Shown here piece after piece: positions 55,016 to 63,687 of a stretch of 64,000 bases of DNA (its first letter is position 1; every line of letters begins with the position of its first letter). The notes beneath the pieces were generated by a model, which saw nothing but the letters and a program-made list of their open reading frames with translations, was not told where the DNA came from and did not search any database. The DNA comes from Marivivens sp. LCG002 (lineage in GTDB: Bacteria; Pseudomonadota; Alphaproteobacteria; Rhodobacterales; Rhodobacteraceae). The stretch is taken from positions 1,662,001 through 1,726,000 of the forward strand of contig NZ_CP127165.1 in the NCBI RefSeq assembly GCF_030264275.1, written 5' to 3'. Made by a program: the position numbers and the translations under genes.

Positions 55016-55459
55016 TCAGCAGTAGCGGGAAGCACCCATCTGAACGATCTGGGCTCCGGAAAGAGCGACATATTGCTGTCCACCCAAATGCGCAGCGTTC
55101 TGAAGGAACCAGCGCCCCAGAACTGGAGGAAGGTTCGAAGCCATCACCTGAGTAGCATAACGATTTTGCTCGGCCGTGCCGCCAAATGGAGCGTGGAAGC
55201 CGAATTTTGCTTGGGGCGTTACGCACGTGAAGGGCGAGCCGAGATAGACGGTGCAGGCGGAGGCGCACCAGCCGTCAATTTTGATTACCTCGCCAGCGAT
55301 TGCAGCGATGCTGAGGGCGTTGAGATACTGTTGAAGCTGCCCGCCGGAGTCATTGCGGATGACGCGGACGCTTTGCGCGGCTTGCGTGGCAGTCGCACTC
55401 AAAGTCATCAGGATTACAAAGAGGCCGAGCGCCTTGGAAATTTTGTTCTTCATAGCCAT
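55016..55459 (-). CDS. secreted ClpP/crotonase-fold-like protein
   Basis: 147 residues with a signal peptide (to about TQAA). The body has a strand-turn-helix with G-x-C-A-S-A-C-T (DGWCASACTVYLG) followed by AKFGFHAPFGG. That pattern occurs in secreted ClpP-like proteins where the serine before AC is the putative nucleophile and the next histidine (GFHAPF) its partner. Four cysteines could form disulfides. Short compared with ClpP (about 195), so perhaps a reduced enzyme. No clear neighbour link. Confidence 0.7.
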   Translation of the reverse strand: MAMKNKISKALGLFVILMTLSATATQAAQSVRVIRNDSGGQLQQYLNALSIAAIAGEVIKIDGWCASACTVYLGSPFTCVTPQAKFGFHAPFGGTAEQNRYATQVMASNLPPVLGRWFLQNAAHLGGQQYVALSGAQIVQMGASRYC

Positions 55460-56086
55460 TCACTTTCAAATCTCGCTCGAAGGTGGAGGCATGGAGCTGC
55501 TTGAAAACGAACCGCAGCGCAGAGCACCTTGAAATGAAGGTATGCCTCTTGGTGAGCACCACTTTGGTGCCAGATGGCGGTTTGAAAATCTTGGCCGCGA
55601 AGGGCTAGCCGTCGGTTCAGCCGTGCAAGAGCACCTTCAAAGGTAGCGGTCAGCCGACCCCAAGCGAACCAAACAAAAGCCGAAAAGAATAGGACTCCCT
55701 CTACCTCAGGGGGAAAACGCCATACCGCCATCATCGGCCTCACCACTCAAACCCAAGGACAAGGGTGAGGGTAAAACCTTAAAGGAGCATGGATTCGCGG
55801 TGCGGAAGTGCGCGCGTTTTGAGTCGGATTTTAGGCTCTCTGAGCCGCACTCGCGCCCCAACGATTGAGGCACTTTACGCCTTAATAATCACCAAAACCT
55901 GCATTTCGGTGTCCCCAAATCAATCAAGCGGCGGAAATCATGATTAATATCCATACATTCGCTAAAAATTCATACAACTTAGATTGAAAATAAGTATCCA
56001 TTCGGCTAGCAGGAATATGCCTTTGATACTTGCCGCTTGGTGGAATCGTGGCACCTATGTGTGTGTTTCAGCCCTTGCCGGAGGGA
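55460..56086. other. 627 bp region without a supported gene
   Basis: Upstream of the ClpP-like gene and the sugar transferase gene. The last 150 bp are AT-rich, with two near-identical blocks, ATATCCATACATTCG (about 55948) and AGTATCCATTCGG (about 55993), likely regulatory. A minus-strand ORF at 55450-55746 exists but lacks a ribosome-binding site and family signature. Confidence 0.5.
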
Positions 56087-56779
56087 ATGATGAAAGATTT
56101 CAGTGCATTAGAGTTTGATGCCGCAAGCTATGAGGCGCCGCGTTCGCGCCGCATGGTGCGCAAATCGGTCTATACCCTTTTTGGTAAGCGCCTGCTTGAC
56201 CTCGTTATCGTGTTGTCGGCGATTATCCCGGTTAGCCTTATCGTCGGTGCGGCCTATGTTCTGGTGCGCATGAACGGCGGTCCAGGCTTCTACACACAAC
56301 TGCGCGTGGGCAAGAACGGCAAGCTCTTCAAATGCTACAAACTCCGCACGATGCATGTGGATGCTGAAGAGCGTCTCAAGACCCTTTGCGCCGAAAACCC
56401 CGAGATTGCAGCCGAGTGGCACAAGAACCAGAAGCTCAAGAACGATCCGCGCATCATCCGTTTCGGTAAATTCATGCGGGAGACCAGCATCGACGAGCTG
56501 CCGCAGGTCTATAACGTCCTCTTCGGCGATATGAGCATAATTGGCCCCCGCCCCTTTACCCCCGATCAAGATCGGTATTATCGGGAAGCTGGCGGCTCGG
56601 CTTATTATCAGCTCAAGCCAGGTCTCACAGGTCTTTGGCAAATCAAAGCGCGTGGAAGCTCTGAGTTTGTGACCCGCGTGGTTTATGACAATGCTTACGC
56701 CCGCACCCTCAGCCTCAAGAATGACATTCTGATCGTGCTCAAGACCTTTGCAGTGGTTCTGGCCCGCACCGGCGAATAA
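56087..56779 (+). CDS. priming sugar transferase (ExoY/WcaJ type)
   Basis: 230 residues. Transfers a sugar phosphate from UDP-sugar to undecaprenyl phosphate to start exopolysaccharide repeat synthesis. One membrane segment (LLDLVIVLSAIIPVSLIVGA) precedes the catalytic domain with KCYKLRTMHVDAEE, ETSIDELPQVYNVLFGDMSIIGPRP and KPGLTGLWQI. Start ATG after GGAGGG; the frame upstream is not conserved. Stands alone on the plus strand, opposite the other polysaccharide genes, with its own terminator. Confidence 0.92.
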   Translation: MMKDFSALEFDAASYEAPRSRRMVRKSVYTLFGKRLLDLVIVLSAIIPVSLIVGAAYVLVRMNGGPGFYTQLRVGKNGKLFKCYKLRTMHVDAEERLKTLCAENPEIAAEWHKNQKLKNDPRIIRFGKFMRETSIDELPQVYNVLFGDMSIIGPRPFTPDQDRYYREAGGSAYYQLKPGLTGLWQIKARGSSEFVTRVVYDNAYARTLSLKNDILIVLKTFAVVLARTGE

Positions 56780-56802
56780 CCCTCTCTTCAGTCGGAAAAA
56801 GT

Positions 56803-56836
56803 AAAAGCGCACGACTTTTATCGAGCGCTTTTTTGT
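56803..56836 (+). terminator. intrinsic terminator of the sugar transferase gene
   Basis: AAAAGCGC / GCGCTTTT stem, 14-base loop, followed by TTGTTTT. 23 bp after the stop codon. Confidence 0.75.
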
Positions 56837-56881
56837 TTTGGGCCAGCCCTATTGCGCCGCCCCGAAGCGTTCACCCCGAAC

Positions 56882-57949
56882 TTACTCGGGGTGGAAGAGA
56901 TGCGCCTTGGCAGGATCGAAACACAGCTCGATACCCGTGCCGCGCTCGAAGATTGCGTCCTTGGGAAGGGCTGCAATCAGGGTGCTGCCATCACCGAGCG
57001 CGAGGTTCATGACAGTTTCGCTCCCCAATCGTTCCGTCAGATTGACGGTGCCATGAAGGACGCCTGCGCCGTCCTTGATCTCGGGTTCGAGATACTGCGG
57101 ACGCACGCCAAGAACGAGAGTATCGCCGACCTTGGCGTCGATCTGAGAAGGAATCGCCACAGGGTCAAGGGCTGCGTTCGAAACAACGTATTTACCGTTC
57201 TCGGCCGACTGGACCTTGACCTCGAGGAAGTTCATCGACGGGCTGCCGATAAACTTGGCCACAAAGAGGTTGGCGGGCTTATGGTAGAGCTCCATCGGCG
57301 CGCCGATCTGCTGAACTTCGCCATCACGCAGCACAACGATCTTGTCGGCGAGCGTCATCGCTTCGACCTGATCATGGGTCACATAGATCATGGTTGCGCC
57401 AAGATCCTTGTGCAGCTTGCCGATTTCCATACGCATATCCATGCGAAGCGCTGCATCAAGGTTCGAGAGCGGTTCGTCAAAGAGGAACACTTTGGGATCT
57501 CGGACGATCGCGCGGCCGATGGCAACGCGCTGCCGCTGGCCACCTGAAAGTTGGCTCGGGCGACGATCGAGGAGATGCTCCATCTGGAGGATGCGGGCAG
57601 CCTCAGCGACCTTGGCTTCTTTATCCGCTTTCGGCGTTTTCGAGATGGTCAGGCCAAAAGCCACGTTCTCGCGCACGGTCATGTGCGGGAAAATCGCATA
57701 GGATTGGAAGACCATCGCTACGCCACGATCTTTGGGCTGGAGCTCGTTGACGACCTTACCGTCAATCGAAAGCTCGCCGCCCGTGATATCTTCGAGCCCT
57801 GCGATCATCCGCAGCAAGGTAGATTTGCCGCAGCCCGAGGGGCCGACGAAGACGACGAACTCACCGTGCTTGATCTCGATGTCGACGCCTTTGATGACGT
57901 CAACGGGACCGTAAGATTTTTTGATCTTATTGAGTGTAATATCTGCCAT
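56882..57949 (-). CDS. ABC sugar transporter ATP-binding protein (UgpC/MalK-like)
   Basis: 355 residues with Walker [11 protein letters not shown]-loop FQSYAIFPHM, signature [14 protein letters not shown], Walker [14 protein letters not shown] and switch [11 protein letters not shown], then a TOBE regulatory domain. About 60% identical by eye with the AglK-like protein in the same window, consistent with paralogous importers. Last gene of the operon, 3 bp after the glycosidase. Confidence 0.93.
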   Translation of the reverse strand: MADITLNKIKKSYGPVDVIKGVDIEIKHGEFVVFVGPSGCGKSTLLRMIAGLEDITGGELSIDGKVVNELQPKDRGVAMVFQSYAIFPHMTVRENVAFGLTISKTPKADKEAKVAEAARILQMEHLLDRRPSQLSGGQRQRVAIGRAIVRDPKVFLFDEPLSNLDAALRMDMRMEIGKLHKDLGATMIYVTHDQVEAMTLADKIVVLRDGEVQQIGAPMELYHKPANLFVAKFIGSPSMNFLEVKVQSAENGKYVVSNAALDPVAIPSQIDAKVGDTLVLGVRPQYLEPEIKDGAGVLHGTVNLTERLGSETVMNLALGDGSTLIAALPKDAIFERGTGIELCFDPAKAHLFHPE

Positions 57950-57952
57950 CGA

Positions 57953-58933
57953 TCAGTCCGCCTTCTCCAGATACAAGAGACCTTCGGCATCCACCAACAC
58001 ACGCTGCGGGTCGTGGATGTAGCCGCCGAATTGCTCTTTGCCGTAGTCGGCAAAGCCGAGGATGAAATACTCGCCGTCTTTTTCCACGATGCGGGCGGCG
58101 TAGCGCTCGCAAGGCACCGCGCCGTCGAGGAAACCGGGAGCGGTTTTCCACGGGCCGCGCGGATTGTCGGCGATGAGGTAATGATTGCCCGTAACAGGCG
58201 GAACACCTGCAGCGGCGATGCGATCCTTGGACCAATGCTCGTCTGCGGTGCAGAAGAGGCAATACCATTTACCGTTGATCTCGAAGACCTGAGGCACTTC
58301 GAGCTGGCCATAGTCGCCTTGGAATACGGGCGGCTGAAGCTCCCAGCGGATCAGGTCCTTGGACGTGGCAAAGCCAATGGCTCCGCCTGCGTTGGGCTCC
58401 TCAATGCCGGGCACGCGTGCGGTGAAATACATGAGCCAGCCGTCGCCATCGGGATCACGCATCACCCACGGGTCGCGCATCGCGCGGTCGTGCCAATGGC
58501 CGATAGCATGTTCACACTCATAGTATTTGGCGTTCGGGCCCGTGAGGTCGAGACATTGCCCGTCGCCCACACGCTCCCAAGAATGCATGTCGGTCGAGGT
58601 CGCATGGCCGACGCGCTGGTAAAGAGCCTTCTCGCTCTGACGGGTGCCGGTATAGAACAGGTGCCAAAGGCCATCATCGTCCTGAACCACGGAGCCGGTC
58701 CATGTGGTCTTGTCGTCCCAAGCGGGACCATCGCGCCACGGGGTAAGGCAGGTGCCAAGATGCTCCCAGTTGGTCAGGTCGGTCGAAACCGCATGGCCTT
58801 GGGTTACGTTGAAATGGCGCAGATCGGGATCGCCCAGCGATTTGTCGGCCTTGAGGAAGTAGCAGTGATGCTTTTCGCCGTCGAAGGCATACCAGCTGTC
58901 CCAGATCCATTGGTTTTCGAGTGCAAGAACCAT
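57953..58933 (-). CDS. clan GH-J-like glycoside hydrolase (GH32/GH68/GH43-like)
   Basis: 326 residues with a five-bladed beta-propeller pattern: W-D-S-W-Y near D12 (possible nucleophile), TTWTGSVVQDDDGLWHLFYTG, R153-D154-P155 (the RDP stabiliser motif of GH32/GH68), and E212 in LEVPQVF at the acid/base position. No signal peptide, so it works on an imported oligosaccharide. The canonical WMNDPNG and EC motifs of invertases are altered, so the substrate may be a fructoside or another sugar. Sits inside an ABC importer operon. Confidence 0.75.
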   Translation of the reverse strand: MVLALENQWIWDSWYAFDGEKHHCYFLKADKSLGDPDLRHFNVTQGHAVSTDLTNWEHLGTCLTPWRDGPAWDDKTTWTGSVVQDDDGLWHLFYTGTRQSEKALYQRVGHATSTDMHSWERVGDGQCLDLTGPNAKYYECEHAIGHWHDRAMRDPWVMRDPDGDGWLMYFTARVPGIEEPNAGGAIGFATSKDLIRWELQPPVFQGDYGQLEVPQVFEINGKWYCLFCTADEHWSKDRIAAAGVPPVTGNHYLIADNPRGPWKTAPGFLDGAVPCERYAARIVEKDGEYFILGFADYGKEQFGGYIHDPQRVLVDAEGLLYLEKAD

Positions 58934-58947
58934 TATTTTGTTCCTAG

Positions 58948-59826
58948 TTAGCCTTTGACACCCGTCGATGCGATCGACGCGATGAAGGCACGTTGCAAGA
59001 AGAGATAGAAAGCGAGAACGGGCACTGTGATCAGGCTGAGGTAAGCCATGATTTCGCCCCAGACGATATTGAGCTGGAAGAAGTATTGCAGACCGACCAT
59101 GACGGGACGGTATTGCTCTTCCTGCACGACCATGAGCGGCCAGAGATACTGGTTATACATGGCCAGAAACTTGAGGATTGCAGCGGTCGCAAGGACGGGG
59201 CCTGCAAGCGGCATAACGATGCGGCGATAAATCTGACCCCAGCTTGCGCCCTCGACGCGAGAAGCTTCTATCAATTCGCTCGGCAGGTCTTTGAAATACT
59301 GCACGAAGAGATAGATCGTCAGGCCATCGGCGATAAAGGGCACGATCTGAACACGATAGGTGTTGAGCCAGCCCGTGGTGAACCCCTCAAGCCCGATCCA
59401 AGGCAGTTTGGAGGCCAGAAGCAGCATCGGAATTGCGATGGTTTCAAAGGGCACGATCAAGGTCGCAAGGATGATCGAAAGCACGATATCCCTGCCCCGC
59501 CAGTTCAGGAACACGATCGAGAATGCCGCCATCGAGCAGATGAAAAGTGACAGGATCACGGTCACACCGGTGACGAGCATCGAGTTGAACACGAAGAGCC
59601 CGACAGGCGCACGTTTGAACGCAGATGTGTAGTTATCGAGGCTGATGTCGCCTACAGGCAAAAAGGCCCGCAAAGACGCCGTATCCAGCAAGAGCTGCTG
59701 GCTCGGCTTGAGCGAAGACATCACCATGAAGACAAGCGGGAAACAGAAGATCAAAGCGATGATCGTAAGAACCGTGTAGCGGGTAACAAGACGCAGACCG
59801 CGATTATCTGGAGATACGAGTGCCAT
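58948..59826 (-). CDS. ABC sugar transporter permease 2
   Basis: 292 residues, six membrane helices, EAA loop IEASRVEGASWGQIYRRIVM. UgpE/MalG-like. Its start overlaps the permease 1 stop by one base. Confidence 0.92.
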   Translation of the reverse strand: MALVSPDNRGLRLVTRYTVLTIIALIFCFPLVFMVMSSLKPSQQLLLDTASLRAFLPVGDISLDNYTSAFKRAPVGLFVFNSMLVTGVTVILSLFICSMAAFSIVFLNWRGRDIVLSIILATLIVPFETIAIPMLLLASKLPWIGLEGFTTGWLNTYRVQIVPFIADGLTIYLFVQYFKDLPSELIEASRVEGASWGQIYRRIVMPLAGPVLATAAILKFLAMYNQYLWPLMVVQEEQYRPVMVGLQYFFQLNIVWGEIMAYLSLITVPVLAFYLFLQRAFIASIASTGVKG

Positions 59827-60905
59827 CAGCGACGCTCCCTTGTGAGCCAGCGTTGAATGAGAGAGATCGACAGAACGATCACGAATAGGATCACCGAGAT
59901 GGTCGAGCCGCCCGAAATGTCCTGCTTGCCATAACCACGCTCGACCGCTTGGAAGACGATGGTTTGCGTGCTGTCGAGCGGACCGCCGTTGGTCATCACG
60001 TCGATCTGGCTAAAGAGCGCGAAGGCCTGCATGGTGATCACGATGAGCACCAGCACCGCCGTGTTGCGCAGCCCCGGCCAGGTCACATAGCGAAAGGTCT
60101 GCCACTTGGAGGAGCCTTCGATCTCCGCGGCCTCGTAAAGCGTCGGCGAAATGGTCTGAAGACCCGAGAGCCAGATCACCATGTGAAAGCCCACGGCCTG
60201 CCAAATCGACATCGCGATAATCGAACCCAAGGCCGTATCGGGGTTGCCAAGCCAGTCGATGGGGTTGAAGGCGCCAAAGGTGAGCGAGGAAAGGATATTG
60301 TTCAACAGGCCATTGTTGCCGTCGTAAATGAAGCGCCAGAGGAGCGAGACCACGACGATTGAAACCACAACCGGCATAAAGTAGATCGCGCGGTAAACGT
60401 TGATCCCCCGAAGCCTCTGGTTGATCAAGAGCGCAAGGCCCAAGGCAAGCCCGCCCTGCACAGGAGCCACCACGATCACAAAGATCAGAGTGTTCAGCAC
60501 AGCGCGCATAAAGACGACGTCTTTGGCAAGGATATAGGTGCGATTATCACCCGACTGCCAGCTTGTCAGCTCGCGCATCCCGTCAAGATTTGCGTAATCG
60601 GGATTGCCGCGTGTGAAATTGCGCAGTCTGGGATAGGTCGGAGCGCCGCTTTCGTCGCGCAGGATCTGTCCGCTCTCGTCCTTTTCAGGCTCGAGCGTGA
60701 TCATCCCCACTCCAAGAAGCGACTTGTAGTTCGTCAAGCCGACAAACTCGGTCGGGTTGGGCGAGATCAGTCGCTGGTTGGTAAAGGACAGGCCGATCGC
60801 GAAAAAGAAGGGCAGGATGATGAAGACAACCATCAACCCAAAACCGGGGAGCGCGAAAAGCCACCCTGCTTTGTTCGACGATGTGAGTTTGGAAGAAGTC
60901 GCCAT
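59826..60905 (-). CDS. ABC sugar transporter permease 1
   Basis: 359 residues, longer than usual (about 300) because of a large periplasmic loop between helices 1 and 2 (residues about 50-125, including EPEKDESGQILRDESGAPT). The EAA loop is YEAAEIEGSSKWQTFRYVTW. UgpA/MalF-like. A GC-rich hairpin lies just upstream. Confidence 0.92.
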   Translation of the reverse strand: MATSSKLTSSNKAGWLFALPGFGLMVVFIILPFFFAIGLSFTNQRLISPNPTEFVGLTNYKSLLGVGMITLEPEKDESGQILRDESGAPTYPRLRNFTRGNPDYANLDGMRELTSWQSGDNRTYILAKDVVFMRAVLNTLIFVIVVAPVQGGLALGLALLINQRLRGINVYRAIYFMPVVVSIVVVSLLWRFIYDGNNGLLNNILSSLTFGAFNPIDWLGNPDTALGSIIAMSIWQAVGFHMVIWLSGLQTISPTLYEAAEIEGSSKWQTFRYVTWPGLRNTAVLVLIVITMQAFALFSQIDVMTNGGPLDSTQTIVFQAVERGYGKQDISGGSTISVILFVIVLSISLIQRWLTRERR

Positions 60906-60935
60906 AATGCTGACCTTAAACGTCTGGAAGGAAGT

Positions 60936-60960
60936 CCCCCCGAGCCGAAGCCCGGAGGAA
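60936..60960 (-). other. hairpin between substrate-binding protein and permease genes
   Basis: TCCCCCCGAGC-CGAA-GCCCGGAGGA forms a stem with two mismatches. It parallels the hairpin at 25703-25730 in the other importer operon and probably sets excess binding protein. Confidence 0.5.
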
Positions 60961-60977
60961 CCATCCGCTTGGGAGGA

Positions 60978-62234
60978 TTAGTGGCCGTAGCCGCCGTTCT
61001 TCTCGATGTCGGCGTCGATTTCGTCGACAGCAGCATCGAGGGTGTCGGCAACGTCGGCACCGTTGGCGATGTCAGCCAGCGCCTTCTCGAATACTTTTGC
61101 CTGAACCACGTAGCCCGGGGTTACCGGACGAACGAGCGCCTGTGCTTCGGTCAGACCGAAGAACACGGACATCGGGCCACCGGCCTTGTAGTTTTCGGTC
61201 ATCTCAGCCGCAGCGGCCGTAGCCGGGATCAGGCCGATGCCGTTCGAGAAGTCGGCAAGGTATTTGTCCTGAAGCGCGAACTCGATGAAGGCCGATGCGC
61301 CCTCGGGGTGCTCGGAGCTTGCCGAAACGCCGAACTGCCAGGAGGCAGCACCGATTTTCGGGCCATTGCCGAAATCGGGTGCGGGAAGGAAGACGGTGTC
61401 ATCAAAGCTCTGGAGCGCACCAAGTGCCGCCCAGTTACCGTTCCAGGTAAAGGCGTATTTGCCGTTCGCAAAGCCGGTGTCGCGGTCAGCGCCGTCCTGA
61501 GTTGCTTGGGCATAGCCGCCGGTGAACAGACCCTGCCACCAGTTACCGAAAGCAACTGCAGCTTCGCCATTCAGAGCGCCTTCGGCAGTTTTGTAGGTCG
61601 AGCGGTCAACGATGTCACCGCCAAACGACTGAAGGAAGGGCGAGAAGGCATAGGGATACCATTCGCCGGTCCAAGCCATGCCGAGATCGAGCGCATAATC
61701 GAACTTGCCCGAATTCTTAGCAGCATCCAGAGCCGCTTGGAATTCTTCGCCGGTCCAGGGCTGCTCGAGGGTCGGAGTCCGAAGGCCCATTTCATCGAGA
61801 TACGACTGACGGGTCACGAGAGCAACGGCAGCATCCCAGAGACCGATCGAATAGAGCTTACCGTCCCAGTAGCCCTTGGGGCCAGGAAGGAAGGCTTCAA
61901 TCTTGGCTTCGTCGATTTGCAGCGGCTGCATGTAGCCCGACCACGCCCAATTCGGCATAACGGGGCCGTCGACGTCGAGTATGTCCGGAAGGTTGCCGGC
62001 AAGTGCGCCTGCAACGACAGAGTCGTTATATGCACCCTGCGGGAACGACTCGAGGCTGACAGACCAGTCGGACTGGCTTGCGTTGAAGTCAGCAACGATC
62101 TGGTTGATGATCTGGCTTTCGACTTCGTTGCCTGCACCGTGATACCACATGGTGAGTTCGGTCTGAGCGAAGGCAGCGCCCGACATACCTGCGGTCAGCG
62201 CCATGACGCCTGCAGAAAGTTTAAACAGTTTCAT
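60978..62234 (-). CDS. ABC transporter sugar-binding protein
   Basis: 418 residues with signal peptide (ends GAAFA) and mature start QTELTMWYHGAGNEVE, family 1 extracellular solute-binding protein. Start at MKLFKLSAG with GGGGGTT upstream; it lies 4 bp inside the LacI gene, so regulator and binding protein are co-translated. The unusually long reading frame upstream is LacI sequence out of frame. Confidence 0.92.
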   Translation of the reverse strand: MKLFKLSAGVMALTAGMSGAAFAQTELTMWYHGAGNEVESQIINQIVADFNASQSDWSVSLESFPQGAYNDSVVAGALAGNLPDILDVDGPVMPNWAWSGYMQPLQIDEAKIEAFLPGPKGYWDGKLYSIGLWDAAVALVTRQSYLDEMGLRTPTLEQPWTGEEFQAALDAAKNSGKFDYALDLGMAWTGEWYPYAFSPFLQSFGGDIVDRSTYKTAEGALNGEAAVAFGNWWQGLFTGGYAQATQDGADRDTGFANGKYAFTWNGNWAALGALQSFDDTVFLPAPDFGNGPKIGAASWQFGVSASSEHPEGASAFIEFALQDKYLADFSNGIGLIPATAAAAEMTENYKAGGPMSVFFGLTEAQALVRPVTPGYVVQAKVFEKALADIANGADVADTLDAAVDEIDADIEKNGGYGH

Positions 62235-63328
62235 TGGGGGTTCCTCCCGTTCGAAAGTGGAAAGCGGATCGTGTTGCCATCCGCCGGGGCAATAGCGGTC
62301 ACAGAGGACCGCCAATTCACAGGACCCGACACTAGCGTCGGGTTGATCTGTTCGTGGGTCTCGTCATTGATCAGCGACAGCAGCCAATCGGCAGCGCGCG
62401 CGCCCATAGCTGCATAGGGCAGCTCGGCAGTGGTCAATGGCGGGAAAAGCGTTTCCGCGATCACGCGGTAATTATCGTAGCCGGCAACCGAAATATCTTC
62501 GGGCATACGGATGCCGCGCGTGCGCAGGATACCATAGACGCGCATCGCCATCTCGTCGTTACCGCAGCACAGCACGGTCGGCGGATTGGGCAGCGAAAGA
62601 ATGCGGTCGATCGCATCCCATAGCACAGCGGAATTGCGAAGCTTGTCATGCATGAAACCTGTCGAGACAAGCTCGGGGTCGAATGCGATCCCCGCCTCTG
62701 CCAAAGCGCGCTTATATCCATCGAGACGGAGGCGCGTTGCATCCATCCCCTTGGGCAACGTCAGATAGCCGATGCGGCTGTGCCCTGCTTGGATCAGACG
62801 GGCAACAAGATCATGTTGTCCCCGCTCGTCATCAGGAAGCACTGACGGCGTTCCAAGGTCATCGTAGCAGTTGGCAAGCACCAAGGGCGTGCCCTTGGGT
62901 GCAGGCGGAAGCTCGACGCGCTGGTGATAGTCGGCCACATAGATAAGGCCCTCGGCGCGGTGCTCGACAAAGGTGCGGATAAGTTCGGGCACACGGGACG
63001 AGCTGCCGCCTGTATCGGCGATCATCAGCGTCATACCGGTGGCGGACATGACCGACTGAATGCCCTGAACGATGAGCAAATCAGGCAGACCCTTAGGCTC
63101 GTTGCCGTCTGATGTTGTCGAGATGGCGCCTGTGATCAAACCGATGAGGCCTGAGCGCGAAGATCGCATCATACGGGCAGCGTTCGACGGGACATAGCCA
63201 AGTTCGAGAATGGCCTTTTCAACGGCCTCGCGGGTCTTTTCACCGACCGGAGCATCCCCGTTGAGGACGCGGCTCACAGTCTTTGGCGAGACCCCCGCTA
63301 TCTTTGCTACGTCGTAAATCGTCGCCAA
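62231..63328 (-). CDS. LacI family transcriptional regulator
   Basis: LacI-type regulator: HTH IYDVAKIAGVSPKTVSRVLNG, then the hinge and sugar-binding domain. I choose the TTG at 63328 (365 residues) because GGGGAGG lies about 8 bases before it and the protein then begins directly at the HTH. The ATG at 63361 lies within the operator TGACACCGATGTCA and has no ribosome-binding site. Unusually it is the first gene of the importer operon, overlapping the binding-protein gene by 4 bp, hence autoregulated with its targets. Confidence 0.88.
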   Translation of the reverse strand: MATIYDVAKIAGVSPKTVSRVLNGDAPVGEKTREAVEKAILELGYVPSNAARMMRSSRSGLIGLITGAISTTSDGNEPKGLPDLLIVQGIQSVMSATGMTLMIADTGGSSSRVPELIRTFVEHRAEGLIYVADYHQRVELPPAPKGTPLVLANCYDDLGTPSVLPDDERGQHDLVARLIQAGHSRIGYLTLPKGMDATRLRLDGYKRALAEAGIAFDPELVSTGFMHDKLRNSAVLWDAIDRILSLPNPPTVLCCGNDEMAMRVYGILRTRGIRMPEDISVAGYDNYRVIAETLFPPLTTAELPYAAMGARAADWLLSLINDETHEQINPTLVSGPVNWRSSVTAIAPADGNTIRFPLSNGRNPQ

Positions 63329-63360
63329 ACGCTTGCCTCCCCAGTCTTGCGTAGAATCCA

Positions 63361-63388
63361 TGACACCGATGTCATGACACCGATGTCA
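63361..63388. promoter_or_regulatory. two tandem LacI-type operators
   Basis: TGACACCGATGTCA occurs twice back to back (63361-63374, 63375-63388). Each is TGACA/TGTCA symmetric with a central CG, as LacI family sites are. They lie 33 bp before the chosen LacI start. Confidence 0.8.
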
Positions 63389-63531
63389 CAATTAATCAAG
63401 CCGTTTGATTTATCAAGTTTTGGAGAGCGAATTGGCCAGCGGGGTTTGGCCTAACGGGCAGCGCCCTGAAAACTACGCCAATTCAAATTCTTAGGTATGG
63501 AATTTGGCGCCCTGCACAATCTGCACCGCAC

Positions 63532-63557
63532 AAAAGAAAAAAGGGCCCGAAAGCCCT
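63532..63557 (-). terminator. intrinsic terminator on the minus strand with no assigned gene
   Basis: Read on the minus strand: AGGGC-TTTCGG-GCCCT followed by TTTTTTCTTTTG. Strong U-tract. No minus-strand gene precedes it, so it could end a small antisense or leader RNA. Confidence 0.55.
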
Positions 63558-63635
63558 GCCCCCGCAGCAAATGTTGGCAGAAACAAGTCGACTGCAGGGA
63601 ATATCGCCAAGTATGGCACCTCCGGGGGCAAATTC

Positions 63636-63672
63636 TTGACTTTTGGGTGGCATTTTGCTACCTACTATGTAG
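63636..63672 (+). promoter_or_regulatory. promoter and palindrome of the ParD-like gene
   Basis: TTGACT (63636-63641), 17 bp, TACCTA (63659-63664). The -10 overlaps CTAC-TAT-GTAG (63662-63672), an odd palindrome that would suit autorepression by the antitoxin, as in most type II systems. Confidence 0.5.
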
Positions 63673-63687
63673 ATCAAGGAGGCGACG

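Larger units (their letters stand above)
63389..63687. other. intergenic region before the ParD-like gene
   Basis: About 300 bp without a supported gene. It holds a minus-strand terminator-like hairpin (63532-63557) and the promoter of the antitoxin gene (63636-63672). Confidence 0.5.

Noticed and set aside
55450-55746. 98-codon minus-strand ORF before the ClpP-like gene
   Set aside because: Starts at GTG, no ribosome-binding site, no recognisable motif; its 10-bp overlap with the next gene is the only argument for it.
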